From the NCBI GenBank assembly GCA_922989275.2, contig OV277869.1:25182189-25246188 (forward strand): a stretch of DNA of 64,000 bases. Direction: 5' to 3'. The stretch comes from Gari tellinella (Eukaryota > Mollusca > Bivalvia > Cardiida > Psammobiidae). This document shows, one piece after another, positions 1 through 14,100 of the stretch. A program made the position numbers and the translations under genes. Every line of letters begins with the position of its first letter. The first letter of the stretch is position 1. The notes beneath the pieces were generated by a model. It saw only the letters and a program-made list of their open reading frames with translations. It searched no databases and had not been told where the DNA came from.

Positions 1-831
1 TTACCCTATTAAATTAGAAAGTGTAAACGGTATTCAGTTATATGGTTGTTGAATAAAATTAATGTTTAAAATTAATAAAGACTGCACTGTTCACGATCGA
101 TAAAAGTTGCAAAGAAAGCTCATCCAGGAGCTTTATTTGTTACCTTTGACATGAACTGTGCATCTGGTTTAACTGTCTTCATAAAGACTGGTTAAAAGAG
201 TTCAATCGTATGGTTATCTAATGCCTTAGTGTGTGTGTTAAGACAGAAAATTTCACACATAACAAAGCGATATAGCAATGGCCACACGTTTTGTTTTCAC
301 ATTTTCTTTTTTCCTAAAGAATTACGACTCAGCATATCTAATAGTGTGGCAAGTTATTATTTAAACAATCGTTCTTTGATCATCAGTTATACAACCGTCC
401 TTAGGAAGACATAATTAAAGTGCAAATTGCCTTTGTGATATATCATTTTAAAGAAAATTTCTGTGCCGACACGGTGGTATAATGCACGATAAGATCCGCA
501 TTACTTGATCATTCCTATCATGAACTTAAATGACACCTCCTCGCGAACACATGACCTTATTGTGTGTGTATTGTTGAGTTTACACAATTTGATACTATAC
601 TTATTATTACGGCTTTTTTTTTTTTTTATCTTGAATGAGTTTATGAAATTTTCTGTCAAATAAAATCAGACAATTATGCAAACACTGAAACAGTTTGAAT
701 ATCTTTTTTTTCTTCACAAAATATTAAACATAGAACTAATACTAAACACGTACCGAAAACATTATTAAAAATAATCTACTGTTATGTATGCAAGTATTTA
801 GTGAAATCACAAACTTATTTTTATATTAAAC

Positions 832-1024
832 CAGGGCTCCAGATAAGAGGTAGTTTTTTCAACAAATCCCACATTTTCTCACTATTTTTAGCACCAAATT
901 CTATGGTGTTACTACTCATTAGAATCGTCTCGAAGAGACGATTCTAATGAGTAGTGACACCATAGGGTTTAATTCTGAAATAAAGATTTTAGTTTTTGAA
1001 AAACTACCCTTATCTGGTGCTCTG
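832..1024. mobile_element. hAT-like MITE, copy 1
   Basis: Ends CAGGGCTCCAGATAAG and CTTATCTGGTGCTCTG, with a central 44-bp hairpin on AGAATCGTCTCGAAGAGACG. Flanks repeat TTAAAC imperfectly, consistent with the 8-bp duplications of hAT elements. A near-identical copy is at 30092-30283. Confidence 0.8.
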
Positions 1025-1399
1025 TTAAACCAAACTATAATTGAAGCCATTGAAGTAGATTTTCATGTTTTAAAATCAAAATGTAGATGTATTGAGCTAG
1101 AACATTTTCATAGCGTTCAAAACAACATGTCCACTTTTGTCATAAGCAAAAAAAGAAATGTTAGTTTTGAAAAATGAGATTTTAGACACTTAACCCTTTC
1201 AATAGGAATACCATTTAAATTACATTACAATTTATACATAAACTGATATATTTCAAAAATAAGTTTGGGAAATTAAACTCTTTAAGAAGTTATTACGTCA
1301 AAACAAATGTCTGAAAAGTGCTATGTTCCAGTGTCCTCGAGTAGGGTTTATTTAGGTTCATGCTGTGACTTTTTGAGTTATGTGATTTCATCGTGCTTA

Positions 1400-1545
1400 A
1401 TACCATTTTGTAGGCGAATACTTTTCCTACAGGAGTTTTCTTTATACATTTGCACCTTGCTTTAAACAACCACCCGCATTAAACACCTAATAATGAACAC
1501 ATTTCAGTGGTCGTAATCGTGAGGTTTTTCTATACCTCATGGTAC
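1400..1545. mobile_element. Decayed TA-MITE fragment
   Basis: Contains CTTTAAACAACCACC, AACACCTAATAATGAACACA and GTGGTCGTAATCGTGAGG, the right half of the 11102-11310 family. The left half is not recognisable. Confidence 0.5.
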
Positions 1546-1592
1546 ATTTTTTACATGTTATGTCTGGTTTGCTCATTGCACCATCATATTTT

Positions 1593-1843
1593 TTAACTCA
1601 TTGAGCCCGAGTGACGCAGATATGCGTCCTTAACCAAAACTGTACCTGTGTAGAGTACATTTGTCAAATGCAAACAGTGAAGTCCCTGATTAGAGGGCTC
1701 CTGAAGGAGCCCTCTAATCAAGGCCTTAACTGTTTGTCATTTTGTAATATATTATGAAAAACAACCCCAAATAGTCTAAAATGGAACAGCCAATGTTGTA
1801 AACTGGATTTGTCCATTGGAAGTTTCAGGGGATTATTAGTTAA
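1593..1843. mobile_element. TTAA-flanked MITE with CAAACAG hairpin
   Basis: TTAACTCATTGAGCCC at the left and TTAA at 1840-1843. The central hairpin runs GCAAACAGTGAAGTCCCTGA to CTGTTTGTC with GAGGGCTCC/GGAGCCCTC. Related copies are at 10374-10613 and 15472-15722. TTAA targets suggest the piggyBac superfamily. Confidence 0.7.
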
Positions 1844-2359
1844 AAGGCGTCAATTGAAGGACAAAAGTAAAACAGGAAACTCTCTGCTGAAATATGTCCG
1901 TGTTCTTTATTTACGCTATTATTTATGTCAGTGACAATTTTACATCAAATGTACAAATTGACTTTCTAATTAAATCTAGTATGTGTTATTGCCTTTATGG
2001 TTGTTTTTACAATGTGATGCAAAGTGACAAATATGGCCTGGTCAGCCCTTTTACCTGGATCTAGGTTAATCGCATATGAAATGTATACTCTTAAAGCGAA
2101 TCGCAACCGGATAGTGTATTTGCAAAAAGAAAAGAAAATGCTCAAACAAACTCAAATGTGTAGTATTATCGTGCACCTGGCATTAGAAAAATATGAGTCT
2201 AAAAACATCCTTAAGGAAAGTCTTCAAATCTTCATATTTTTAGATATTTTCCTTCGTTTTTTTCCGTTGCGTCGAAAGACGCATCAGAAATTGACACGGG
2301 CTCAGACATAAACCCGAGCCCAATTGTGTACTCTCCATCGCTACACACTGAAGTACGTT

Positions 2360-2440
2360 AAATCGATTCCAAAGATATGATTAACCCGTGATTAGTCCCG
2401 GCATGGAGGGTCATGGGTTCGAATCCCACCAGAGTTTGTT
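2360..2440 (+). repeat. tRNA-like SINE head fragment
   Basis: GGTCATGGGTTCGAATCCCA is a perfect pol III B box in T-arm context. The A-box half is weak, so it is called a SINE remnant rather than a tRNA. It lies in DNA private to segmental copy A. Confidence 0.45.
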
Positions 2441-3005
2441 TTTTTGCAATGCATTTTTAAAAAGAATTTCTTATAATAAACTAATTTTTACCCATTTGTA
2501 CAAGCATTTGACATATATTTACAAATTACTATTTTTAATGCTAAATCTGGTTGCGAGCCTCTTTAACAGATACAATGTTTACTTAGGACACGTATATGCG
2601 TCAACATGTTAAATGGGCTAAGTTTCTACATGTTTTGATTCTATTTTGGGGTTTTCGTTGAATTGATAATAAGCAAATATATATGAAGGATTGGGATTTT
2701 AAACAATTGTTCTGTTTTAGTACTTGACACACTTTGAATATTTATTTTACTATCTACAATATAAAAGAGAAAAGGATATACAGAGGGAATGGAACTTTTA
2801 GTCTAAACTGTCTACTTGAACTGCTGCTAAAATCGACAAGATCACTGAAGTTCGCTTGTGGTGCCCGCGTGAAATTGTTCCTTTTTTAAGATTTACTTTT
2901 TATTTGATGAACTTCAGCTCACACTTCTTGTTCGATTCCCGCTGTATACCTATTCTCTTTTATATGGTAGAAAGTAAAACAAAAAGTTTCAAGTACCTGT
3001 GTACA

Positions 3006-3215
3006 ACAGAAGCCCTGTAGTACGGCCTCTAAAAGAAATATATTTAATACTTATAAAGACAAGTAACAGCTTTAAGCAAGGTGAAAGAAAAGAGGAAAGC
3101 TCCTGAAGGAGGAACTTTCTGCTTTACTTTCATCTTGAGTTATGCAGCCATCTGTCTTAAACACGGAAAACACAGCCTCAAGAACAGGTCGTAATAGAGG
3201 GGTTCTACAGTACAC
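3006..3215. mobile_element. TA-MITE (CAGTAGAACC family), diverged
   Basis: Left ACAGAAGCCCTGTAGTACGG, right TCGTAATAGAGGGGTTCTAC; centre CTTTAAGCAAGGTGAAAG...CTTTCATCTTGAG with the hairpin GGAAAGCTCC/GGAACTTTC. The same element at the equivalent place in the other segmental copy is 61496-61925, so insertion predates the duplication. Confidence 0.65.
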
Positions 3216-3236
3216 GATTTGCACTCGTCGGTTTGC

Positions 3237-4806
3237 ACAGACTGATTTTATTCAACTGGCAGGGCGCAGCTAACCTTTGGCAAAGATAAACTAATTTCGT
3301 TTTTTGATTTAAGGTACTTCGCATATGCGCGTAGTTTCCATTCGATTGTTATGAAACTTTTCATGAAGAATGATAATAACCTAAGAAACAATGTGTGTAA
3401 ATATAGGCAAAATTTAATGTGTGGTTTGTCTTTAAGGTCTTTTTTCTGACAAAAACCTAGAATTTTGATGATTTTATTTTTCTTAAAAATGAACAAAGCT
3501 AATGACTATAATTCTCGCCCAATAAGTAGTCCACAACATTCATTACAAGAAAAGCTAAAAACATTTTGAATAAAGGTGTTCAGAAAGATGTTATCAGCTA
3601 TTTAAATTTTGCAAAATGCTAAAAAATTGAATTACAAAAAACTGACTCATTTAATGTATGTTTGTTTTCATTTTATTCAAATATATGGTTGATGAACTAG
3701 TCAGTCTGAAAAAATTAGAAAATATTACAGTCAGGATTTGTTGTAATAACATATTTTCTTATTAAAATGTGGGATATCTGTTGTTTAGATACAGTTACAT
3801 ATCTTAGAATTAAAACTTTGTCATTAAAATGCATTATTATTTATTCATGGACTTGCATACAAGGTTTATTATATTGTTTGAACATAATTATAATGGGCAA
3901 TATCGATCTTGAAAAGGTTAGCGTATTGATAAGCTTCAAGGTGTGGCTTTATAGTTCGATCAAATCATTTACATGTATACCGATTTAATTGACCTGTAAG
4001 TCATTAAACTAAAATGTACAGGTAAGTGGACATATACTTGGACCGTAAACATCACTAGTACTAATCAACGAAGACTAAACATAATATGTCTCTTGATTAC
4101 TGCGTTATGGATTGACAAGTCAATAAATCGGACACTTAAAAAAAATATTTGGATCAGATGGGTCTCGAACCTATGACCTTTGGATTGCTAGTCAACCACT
4201 ATGCTAACTGCGCTATGAAGGATTATACTAATTCGTATCAACATTTCCTTTATATAAATTTTCTAGTATAAACACGTACGAAAAAAGTCTGTGTCGTCCA
4301 GACGCATATCCGCTCGCCCGCAATACCGACTTCCGGTAGCGAAAGGCCTTAAGGGTTTTGATACGTATAGTTCTGTATGATATCGTTACTGTCCGATACT
4401 TTCAACTTGAAGAAACACAATTTATGCGTGCACCAATATCCACGTGAAATTGGTTAATATAGTTCTCCCTCTCTAATGCAACAGCCAATGGAAGACTTAG
4501 ATTGCGTGTAAAGTTCGTAGGTAATTGTTATAGGGAAAAAAATAAGACTTTGTTTACATTTGCAAACAGCTTGAATCCGGATCAGACGCCGCGTAACGCG
4601 GCGTCTAATCCGGAATCAAGCTGTTTGTCATTCATCATTATATATATTCCTACTGTCAACATGTCCACTTATATGTAATGCTGATAAAAAACCGACAGAC
4701 GACAACGGTGAATTCTTATAATAAAAGAGCGAGCTGCCGCCCGCAAAGTTGAAATGCAAAGGTCCGTATCGAAACTCCGCCCTGCCAGGTCAATAAAATC
4801 GGCCTA
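3237..4806. mobile_element. Non-autonomous DNA element with GGCAGGGCGGAG ends, copy A
   Basis: The left end (TTTTATTCAACTGGCAGGG, then GCTAACCTTTGGCAAAGATA) and right end (GGTCCGTATCGAAACTCCGC, then CCTGCCAGGTCAATAAAATC) are inverted repeats, also found at 10812-11533. About 1 kb of extra DNA (3350-4370), including a tRNA-like stretch, is inserted. The hairpin at 4563-4628 has CAAACAGCTTGAATCCGG...GCGTAACGC. It supplies most of the 3' UTR of gene A. Confidence 0.65.
4150..4230 (-). repeat. tRNA-like SINE head, minus strand
   Basis: On the minus strand TAGCGCAGTTAGCATAGTGG resembles an A box/D arm, CTAGCAA an anticodon loop and GGTTCGAGACC a B box. The acceptor stem does not close and stems have mismatches, so a functional tRNA is unlikely. 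Confidence 0.5.
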
Positions 4807-4819
4807 TACGAGCATTCGG

Positions 4820-5175
4820 TTAACCAGCGCAGCAGTCCCACGACAATTTCGCTTCTTTCACGCCTCGGCCGGTCCTCAAGCTCCCTGCTTTGATTACCTT
4901 GTTGAAGCTAACGAAGAAATCTAGGTCATTAGGGCCATCTAGCTGAGGGTCATGATTCCCAAACAAGTTGAAGAAACAGAGTGTGTCGCACTTAGGCTTC
5001 TCGTCCTCTATGCGGTAATATCCCGAGGCTATTCTAATGGTTACTGTGGAATCAGTGGCGCCTACATTCTGGGGCCAAAAGCCTACAGTGCAGTTGTCGT
5101 TAGCGTGGGCCTTAATGGTTTCGTTAACAATCAAGATATTTGCGTCAAAGAAGTGAGTGTCAGGATCATCACCTT
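4820..5175 (-). CDS. Gene A exon 4 (terminal coding exon)
   Basis: 356 nt, acceptor CTTATTTACAG, stop TAA at 4822-4820. It encodes 117 residues containing the family-defining stretches VTIRIASGYYRI, CFFNLFG and a C-terminal LSWDCC. The intron end just upstream of the acceptor is also similar to that of the paralogue at 62385 onward, which supports common descent of the whole exon-intron boundary. The coding part ends only about 13 bp before the end of a repeat element (3237-4806), so the 3' UTR is largely transposon-derived. The paralogue runs 17 residues further after its CC pair. Confidence 0.85.
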
Positions 5176-8100
5176 CTGTAAATAAGTAAAGGAAAATATT
5201 GTTTTAGGCTAAATATAAACAGATTTAATTCTAGTTATCGCTGAAACTTAGAGCAGGTTAAGGAGCATTCTGTTTTACCACAATATCAGCCTGTTTTAAA
5301 ATTTAAGTTATCATCTGTTAGGATATCAAACCTTGGGCCCGTTTCATAAATTTTCGTACGACAAAAACGATCGCAAGTCAAAAAAAGCAACAATTACTCT
5401 CTAATTTTCTATCTAATCCTGGCTTGTGACATCTCTTTGGAATCGTCTTTTCAAGACGATTCCAAAAAGATTTTTCAAGACGATTCTAAAAAGATGTCAC
5501 AAGACAGGATGAGACGGAGAAATAAATAATAATTGAGACTTTTATAATCTGACTTACGACAACATTTGTCGTACGAAGTTTTATGAAACGAAGCCCTGTT
5601 TCTTCAGGGGCATACTAATGACAGTATAAATTGGAACTATTTTCTTCAGTGGGAAAATAAATTTAAGACGTAAAGACGTGTATATCTACTAGCAATGAGA
5701 AATATATTACTCCACTGAGGAAAATAGTTCCAATTTATAATGTAACGAATAAGTACCATCCGAAATATTATTTATATCCTATCAAATGTTAGCTCAAATT
5801 TGAACTATCACTAAAGGTGATTCTACTATCATCACTATATTTGACACGGATATGGGATCATTAGTATATATACACAACTTAACCAATGAATGAAACTACG
5901 CTTTGTAAAAGTACTAAAAAGAGAGATAATTCTAGATCGAATAGATAAACACAACCACAATAACTACATGTGGTGCTTAACCCTTTCCCACATAGCATAT
6001 CTCTAGTATTGAATATAGGTGTCCACTTAAAGCAGGTAGAAAGTAAAGCAGAATGCGCTTTAAGCGCATTCTGCTTTACTTTCAGCCTGCTTTAAGCTAT
6101 CATCTGCTAGAATATAGAACATATTTTGTATTATACATATTTATGAATGTATAAATTGGAACTATTTTCTTCAGGGCAAGAATAAACTGAATGCGCTAAA
6201 AGGCGCTTCTATTGGGTAAAGGGTTAAGTTAACGTTTTCTTGTTGTACTCCGGCAATATACGTACGGTGACGGACGCCCCGATCTATTATGAGCGCGTAA
6301 TTAAGGCCTCCTTCCGAGTTCTCACGCGCGGTCCTGGTGCCCGTTTCATAAAACTTCGTACGAGAAATGTTTTCGTTAGTAAGATTATAAAAGTTTCAAT
6401 TTTTATTTATTTCTCCATTTAATTCTGTCTTGTGATGTTTCTTTGGAACCGTCTTGAAAAAACGATTCCAAAGAGATGTCACAAGACATGATTAGAAAGA
6501 GATATCAGAAATTAGGCGTATTTTAAGTTTTGACTTACAACCGTTTTTATCGTACGATCGTACGACGTTTCGTAAGACAGGTCCGGGGCGATCCTAGATT
6601 AACCGTGTCGATCTGACTCCCACCGGAAAGTAACCACGGATGCTTAGAAATATTTAATAAAGGGGTCACCGGGAGTCACCGGGACAGATAACCTGAGCCG
6701 ACTGAATCCGGGCAATACCGGTGAATGTCAAAGCGATGTCAGAGCTATAACAGTAGCGTTTTCAGTAAATATGGAGAAAACGTAATTCTTTCGTTCAAAC
6801 GCAAACGCATCGCAATGAAATATAGAAAATGTCAACATTTTGACAATTCAGACGAACAGTTCTAATCTGAGTGGCAAACAGTTTGGCACCAGAGCAGACG
6901 CCGGGTGCCGGGTTACCCGGCGTCTGATCTGGCTCCAAACTGTTTGCAATAAAAATAATAGTTAAAGCGTAACCGGAGTTATTTGGAAGGAAAACACTAT
7001 CTCTACTGTACTCTGCACTCTGCACATTGGGCACATACTACAAGATAAAAAGGGTCGTAAGTCAAAACTATAAAATACATCTAGATTCTGATTAAATACT
7101 TTAGAGCTTTTGAATCTGACTTCCGACAATATTTGTTGTACGACTTTCGTAAAACGAGTCCCATGGGTCTTACGAAACGTCGTACGATAAAAACGGCCGT
7201 AAGTCAAACTTTAACAAGACATTATTCTTTCCCGTTTAAACGCAAACGCAATGCACTAAAATGTGGTAATGTACTTTTAGAAGTTTCTAACTATCATTTC
7301 ACTCTGTTTTGCAAACATGTTGGAGCCTGATCAGACGCCGGGTTATCTGGCGTCTGATCAGGCTCCAACCTGTTTGAAATGGAAATAATAGTTTTAGCGT
7401 AAATGGGTTTAATGGATAAGAATAACATATCAGTAAAGTTAGCGCACCGGTCTCGTGCAGCACCATAGAACATGCTTATCTTAACCCATTACCCCATAAA
7501 TACGCTTTTTTACGCCTCTGATTTATTCCTCCTTTGAAAAAAATAGTTGAAATGTATACAATCATAAATGTGCATTATAAGAAATATTTTCTATATTCTG
7601 GCAGATGGTAGTTTAAAGCAGGCTGAAAGTAAAGCAGAATGTGCCTTAAGGCACATTCTGCTTTACTTTCAACCTGCTTTAAATAATCACCTATATTCAA
7701 TAATAGAAATATGCTATGGGATAATGGGTTAAGTGGGAAAGTGTACGAATATATATCTGATGTTACCGTGCCTACCTATTTACCATTATAAACTATTCTT
7801 TTTTTTAAAAAAACCCCTCGGATAAGTCAGAAAAATCGGATTATGATCAAATTTGCAGGAAACTATTACGTCAAATACTAATGGCAGCGCCATTTAAAAT
7901 CTAAACATCATATCTAATTAGCGTTACGAAAGCTCTAAAAAATGTTACACACAATCGTCTGGTCGTTCTTCTTCGGCCTACACAATCCCAGCGTCTATAA
8001 CTGTTTTTCAGTTTTTTTTTAAATCGACACCCTTCGTCTGAAACTCACTGTCACATGTCCCGATGTGATTGTGCCCCGTGTAACCAAATTCTGAATGTTT

Positions 8101-11100
8101 TTTTGGGAGAAATACTGATGCTCTGGTAAATTGCCTTTTATTTGAAAAAAGGAAATGAAAGGGAGATAATTCAAGAACAACGAATAAAACCGCAATCGCA
8201 CCATTTCAAATGATGTTCAAAAATAACCGGTTGCATTCTCAGTGATAGAGCGTACGCTTGCAGTGCGGGAGGTTGCGGGTTCAGTCCCCGGCCGGGTCAA
8301 ACAAAAGAGTTAAAATTTGGTAGTAATGGCTCCCCTCCTTGGCGCTCAGGATTTCGGGGTAGCATTACGACTGGTTCGTCGGTTTCAGGATAAAGTGACC
8401 GACCGGGTACAGTCCCAATGGTGCACCTAAAAAGTGCCCCTTCTGATAATCGTATTCATTGATGCTGCATTTACACTCAGCCACGATTGCTGCGATGTCC
8501 ACGATTGACAGAATCGTGGTGAGCGTAGTGGGTCGTGGGATCGAATCTTGGTGATCGTGAGGGAGCTTGGACGAATCGTGGAGAGCGCAAGGATCGTGGC
8601 CAAATTTTTGACGTTCACAAATTTTGCCACGATAGTCCCGATTGGTTTTATATCTTGAGATAGCGTTAGAGAACGTGGGAATCTTAGTAGGGCGTAGTAC
8701 AGCTCCACAGAGCTTATCATAACTTAATAGAACGCATCAAATCGTGAAGCCCAAACATAGGGGATCTTTGTAAACATTGAAAGGCGATTCTTGAAGTTTG
8801 TATTATTAAATTTATATAGTACTCCCTGCCTACAACGACCCTCCCAATAACGACTCCCTCTTTACAACGGCACTTACCGCAGTCACCTATAAACAAAACA
8901 ATTACCGTATTTCAAGCGCTTTCACTACTGCAATTTTGTCTGCTTAAAATATTTTCGTCTGCTTTTTTCCTCAAAATTACATATAAGTGAGAAAGAGAGG
9001 TTGTTGTTGGTGTTCCTGATAAAGTGAATCTTCCCAGGAAGCATTTTCAGATGCGTTATTCCAATGTCATCAGAGTTTGACACCAACATCCAGATAATGA
9101 GCGGATGGTCCATGCCTCCTTTTCATACCTTAGTCGTGCTCAAAACGCATTACTCTTGGTGAAATCGTTGCCATAAATCGCAGGAGAGCTTAACAGTACG
9201 TTTTATCGTAATAGATCTTAATAGCACGTGATAAAACGTGAAAGTGTATCGTGGTTACCGTAAGAGAGCTTGAGAGAACGTGGTGAAATCGTGGCAGGTC
9301 TTCATAAGAATCTTGTTGGGTTCGTAACAAACCGCTACAGGAAGTAACAAGACACATAGAGAGCGTAAGGAAGCGTAGTACAGCGTAGAAAAAGAAAATT
9401 TATCGTGAAGCGCTGCGTTTTTTCTAAATTGTGGACATCGTAGCTATCGTGGCTGAGTGTAAACGCAGCATGAGATAAGTTATAAATAGAAAAAAAAATA
9501 CTGCAACATTTAAGAACGTTCTCTTGAAACACAACAGAAACACGCTACGGACAAGTTACATTTAATAAAATCAAAAGGGGTGTGTAGTAGAACCTCTCTA
9601 TTACGACCACAAAATTGTGTCAACTATAAGTCGTTTAAGACAGGTGACTGCTTAAAGCAATGTGAAAGTGGAACAGTCTCCATTTCACATTGCTTTAAGC
9701 TGTCACCTGTACTTTATGTAGGCAATAAGCCTTCTTTATAGTGGTCGTTATAGAGAGGTTCTACTGTAATTCAAGAAAAAAACAAATCAAAGTGCCGAAT
9801 GAAAACCACAACTTCTATTGGTTATCAACGTTATTGCACAATTCACAAAAACTGAGTTTTTCCAGTATCCATCTAGCATCGTGGGGTACGTATTATAAAC
9901 AGGATAGTAAGTCTTGAAGGGCATTCAGTTGTACTTTCTACCAGTTTCAAGTTCTATGTAGAAACAAACAACTATGGGGAAATTGATTAGTATTTTTCTG
10001 TGGTTGTAAAGAGAGATTTTACTGTACACATATACGTACTGTCTCCGTCGTTCGTTGGACTGTTGCCAAAGTTAGCAAGATATCCCTCTCTGTCGTCATC
10101 TATCCGCATGAAAATGTTCAACATGCGCCTGTGGCATGTGGCAGTGCATTTATCTCTGCAATATCCCGGAGGATCAAACGTGACCTGTGGAAAATACAGT
10201 TAAATCTTTTTTAACCCTTTCATCACCAATAAAATATTCGGGAGTGTTCAACCCCTCCACCGCTTTAGTCGTTTGTTTCAGTAGTGTTGTCTGCAAGACA
10301 CATTTCAAAGTAAGATTTAAGATAAGAGTCGTCAAACAATTTGGGTCGACACATTCCAGAATATTTTGAACATTGACTCATTGAGCATATATATGCGTCC
10401 TTTACAAAAATATATCTGTAAAGAGTACACTTATCTTATGCAAACAGCGAAGTCCCAGATCAGAGGGCTCCTACGGGAGCCCTCTGATCAGGGACTTCTC
10501 TGTTTGTCATTTTTCAATTTATTGTAAAAAACAACCCAAAATAGTCTAAAATGGACCAGCCGTTATTGCAAACAGGAATTGTCCATTGGAAGTTTCAGGG
10601 AATAATGGGTTAAAGAATAAATATAATTACCTTAAATACAACTCGCCAATCGTTCTCAGCAGCGGGACCATCGGTAAAGTTTTCATATATCTCCATTCCA
10701 AAACTTGCGAGATCGGTAGTACTGGTGTAGTTTCCATGATTCAAATCAACTGTTACTGAATTGTTGTCACAGCAAGGATACTGCCCAGCTATAAAAAAAA
10801 CAAAGAATCAAGATATGGGCCGATTTATTTACCTGGCAGGGCGGAGCTAACCTTTGGCAAAGATAAACTAATTTATTTTTGATTTTAGGGATGATAAGTC
10901 GATATTTCCATATTAAATAATTGTTGTCCGATACTTTCAACATGGAGAAACACATAGGCGTGCAGCCATTTAAACATGAAAAAGGTGTGTGCATTGCTCC
11001 CTCTCTACATAAACTGCAAACGGGAGACGCATATTTGCGTGTGTTGTTCGGAGGGAGGTGTTATAGGGAGAGAAAGCTCAGACCTGGTTTACATTTGCAA

Positions 11101-14100
11101 ATACAGTAAAACCTCGCTATTACGACCACTAAAACGAAGGCTAATTGAGTGTATAATAGACAGGTGACAGCTTAAAGCAAGGTGACAGTGAAACAGAAAG
11201 CTCCTATAGGAGCTTTCTGTTTTACTGTCACCTTGCTTTAAGCGGTCACCTATCGTAAACACCCTAATAATTAACATAATATGTGGTCGTAATAGAGAGG
11301 TTTTACTGTAGCTTAAATCCAAACCAGACGCCGCCTGATCTGGATTCAAGTTGTTTGTCATTCTTCATTACATTCCTTATGTCAAAAATGTCCACTAATA
11401 TGCAATGTTGTGAAAAAACGGCAGACGACAACGGTGAATCCCGATAATAAAAAAGCGTGGTGCCGCCCCAAAAGTTGGACTGCAAAGGTCCGCATCGAAA
11501 CTCCGCCCTACCAGGTCAATAAATTCGGTCTATACTGTACGTTTACACGGTATTCTATAACCAGTCATTACTATCATTACGACGAAAAGATTACCGGCAC
11601 GATTATCGTCTGCTTATATTTTTCGACTGTTTTTATTTATAAGATTTTGATTTTTATTCGTTGTTTGATTTAAAATGCATTGCTATTGAGTGTCAAAAAG
11701 TTTGGATCTTGATCCGACGACGCGTTACATGTCTTGTGGCATCTCTTTAGAATCGTCTTGAAAAACAATGTCACAAGACAGGGTTAGATGAAGAAATCAG
11801 AAAATAGACGTATTTTAAAGTTTTGACTCACGACCGTTTTTTTCGTATGACATTTCGTCAGACGAGACCCTGTGCCGCATTGCTTTGGGGGATGCATTAA
11901 CATTTATCGAGTAGACGTAGAAACTTCTTATGAACAACAACAACCAAAACAACAACAAAATGATTTAGAACTACATTATTAAGCCCGCTCTAGGCACTCA
12001 ACAGTTTTATCCTCTTCACGTCCTTGCCTCGAATACAATTATCACAGTGCTCCCTCTCTTCAACGCATTACATACATATTTATTATATGCCTTCGAGTGA
12101 TATCGAGCGTTTCCGCGTGTATTTGCAGAGTAAAATACAAGAGTCTGTATCAGCCACCTTGTATCAGCACTTTTGTATTTTACTCTGACCTCGCTTTCGA
12201 TTTGACGTGACGTCATTTACGTACATGTACGAGTGCCGCGTTATTCTTTGTGACATACAAAAAATCTTGTTCTGCTTCAAATAACTAATAAATTTTGGAT
12301 ATAAAATGATTTAAACAACTATTTAGTTGTTTCTGGTTTGTATGCAAGGCATATAATAAACACATCACCAGTTGGCAGTGCGCAACAGAGTGTTGCATTT
12401 AGCTCTCGACGTTTTTGGCGGAAACAACCGATCAGACTCGCGCCAAGGCGCTCGTCAGATCGGCTATTTCCGCCAAAAACGTCTCGAGGTAAATACATCA
12501 CTCTGTATCGCGCTGTCAACTGGTAATGTGTATATATTGATAATTAAACTGTTCACATGTAAACTGTTTCAAAGGACGTGTATATACGCGCTACTAGAGG
12601 GTAGTGGGTTTACCTTCATCACACTACGTATTTGATGTCTACAAACATAGTCGACTGCAGCATTCGTCTGATTTAATTAACCTCCTATTTCTAACAGAAA
12701 ATGACAAATAAGAGTAACAAATAAGCTGGGGCCCGTTTTACTAAACTACTTACGCAAAAGTTTTGCGTAAGTCAACATTTTAAATTTTCATTTATATTTT
12801 TTATTATTACTTGCTACAAACAGCAAATAGCCAGATCAGAGACCGCGCTAAAAGCGCGTCCTCTGATCTGGCTATTTGCTGTTTACAAACGTTTATGATC
12901 GAAAAATAAGAGTTAAACGATTTTGACTTACGCAAAAATTTTGCATAAGTTGTTTAGTAAAACGGCCCCCAATTGATACGCAGAGATAATTCGGCGTCCC
13001 ATCTGGTATCCGTTTCAAACATGTATAACTTCGTACGGCAAATATTGTATAAACTTGTCTAGTGACATCCATTTGGAATCGTCTTGAAAAGACGATTCCG
13101 AAGAGATGTCACAAGACAGGATTAGATAGAGAAATCAGAAATTAACTGTGTTTAAAAGTGTTGACCTACTACCGTTTTTGTCGTACGAAGTGTTTTTGAA
13201 ACGGGCCCCTACATCCTAACAGATTGTGACAGTTATAAATTCGTCCGAAGCGTGAAGGGGGTCTAAACTATACTAGAGGCTAAAGGGTGTATTAAACCCA
13301 TATGCAAAATCTTCAAAGTATCAAACTTTTTTCTTCATATCTATTTTGGAAGAGCTTTATATGCTCAATTAAAAAGAAAGAAAAGAAAGGTATATGTTTG
13401 TGTGCATTCATTTCCACTTCGACAATTTGGGAAAGATGTGTTAAATTCGTTTTTTATCTTATTTGGTCAAATTTTAAGTATAGGCTTTGGTAAAATATAT
13501 TTTAAACAAAAATACTCATGGTAATGTTATTTTTCATTATGTAGTTCATGTCTATGGAAGTATTTTTACATAACGAAACTAAATCAAGACCACCAGGCAC
13601 TAGTGGTGAAAAATATGAATTTCTGAATAAACAATATGGCTTTCATGCGAAATGATATTTTAAAACAAAAACACATTTTATGAAAAATTATAAAACACAT
13701 GTTTCTAGTATCTAACTGTTTCTTATATTATACAAAATGAAAGCCTATACAAAGGCAATTCAAAATATAAAAATATAATTTTTTTTTTATATGTAAGTGT
13801 TGAAAATTTTGAGATATTTAAGAAAAAGAATTATCCCCCTTTACAAAATAATTTACAAACTAGTACAATATCAATGATATTAAGGGCTTCATAAATATCA
13901 CATTTGGTGACTGTTTGTCTTTAAGTAGTCGTTCTATAAGGAAATACTACCATAGACATGGTATAATACTACAAAACCAAATTACAATGTTTGTTTTCAT
14001 TTGATATATAATTTATTGAAGCGGGTTGTTTAAAAAGGACACAATAAGAAAAATCAAATCCTAAACTGACACAACTTTTACAGTCAAAAATTGAACAAAT

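Larger units (their letters stand above)
1860..3215. repeat. Segmental duplicate A, 3' flank of gene A
   Basis: Matches 59340-61925 in the same order: GTACAAATTGACTTTCTAAT, ATATATATGAAGG, AACTGCTGCTAAAATCGAC and then a TA-MITE-like element (3006-3215 against 61496-61925). Each copy has private insertions. Its position beyond the stop codon of gene A, as the other copy lies beyond gene B, supports a tandem duplication that carried the genes and their 3' flanks. Confidence 0.7.

Noticed and set aside
4150..4230. A tRNA gene on the minus strand
   Set aside because: A and B boxes are present but the acceptor stem does not form and the anticodon stem has mismatches; treated as a SINE head.
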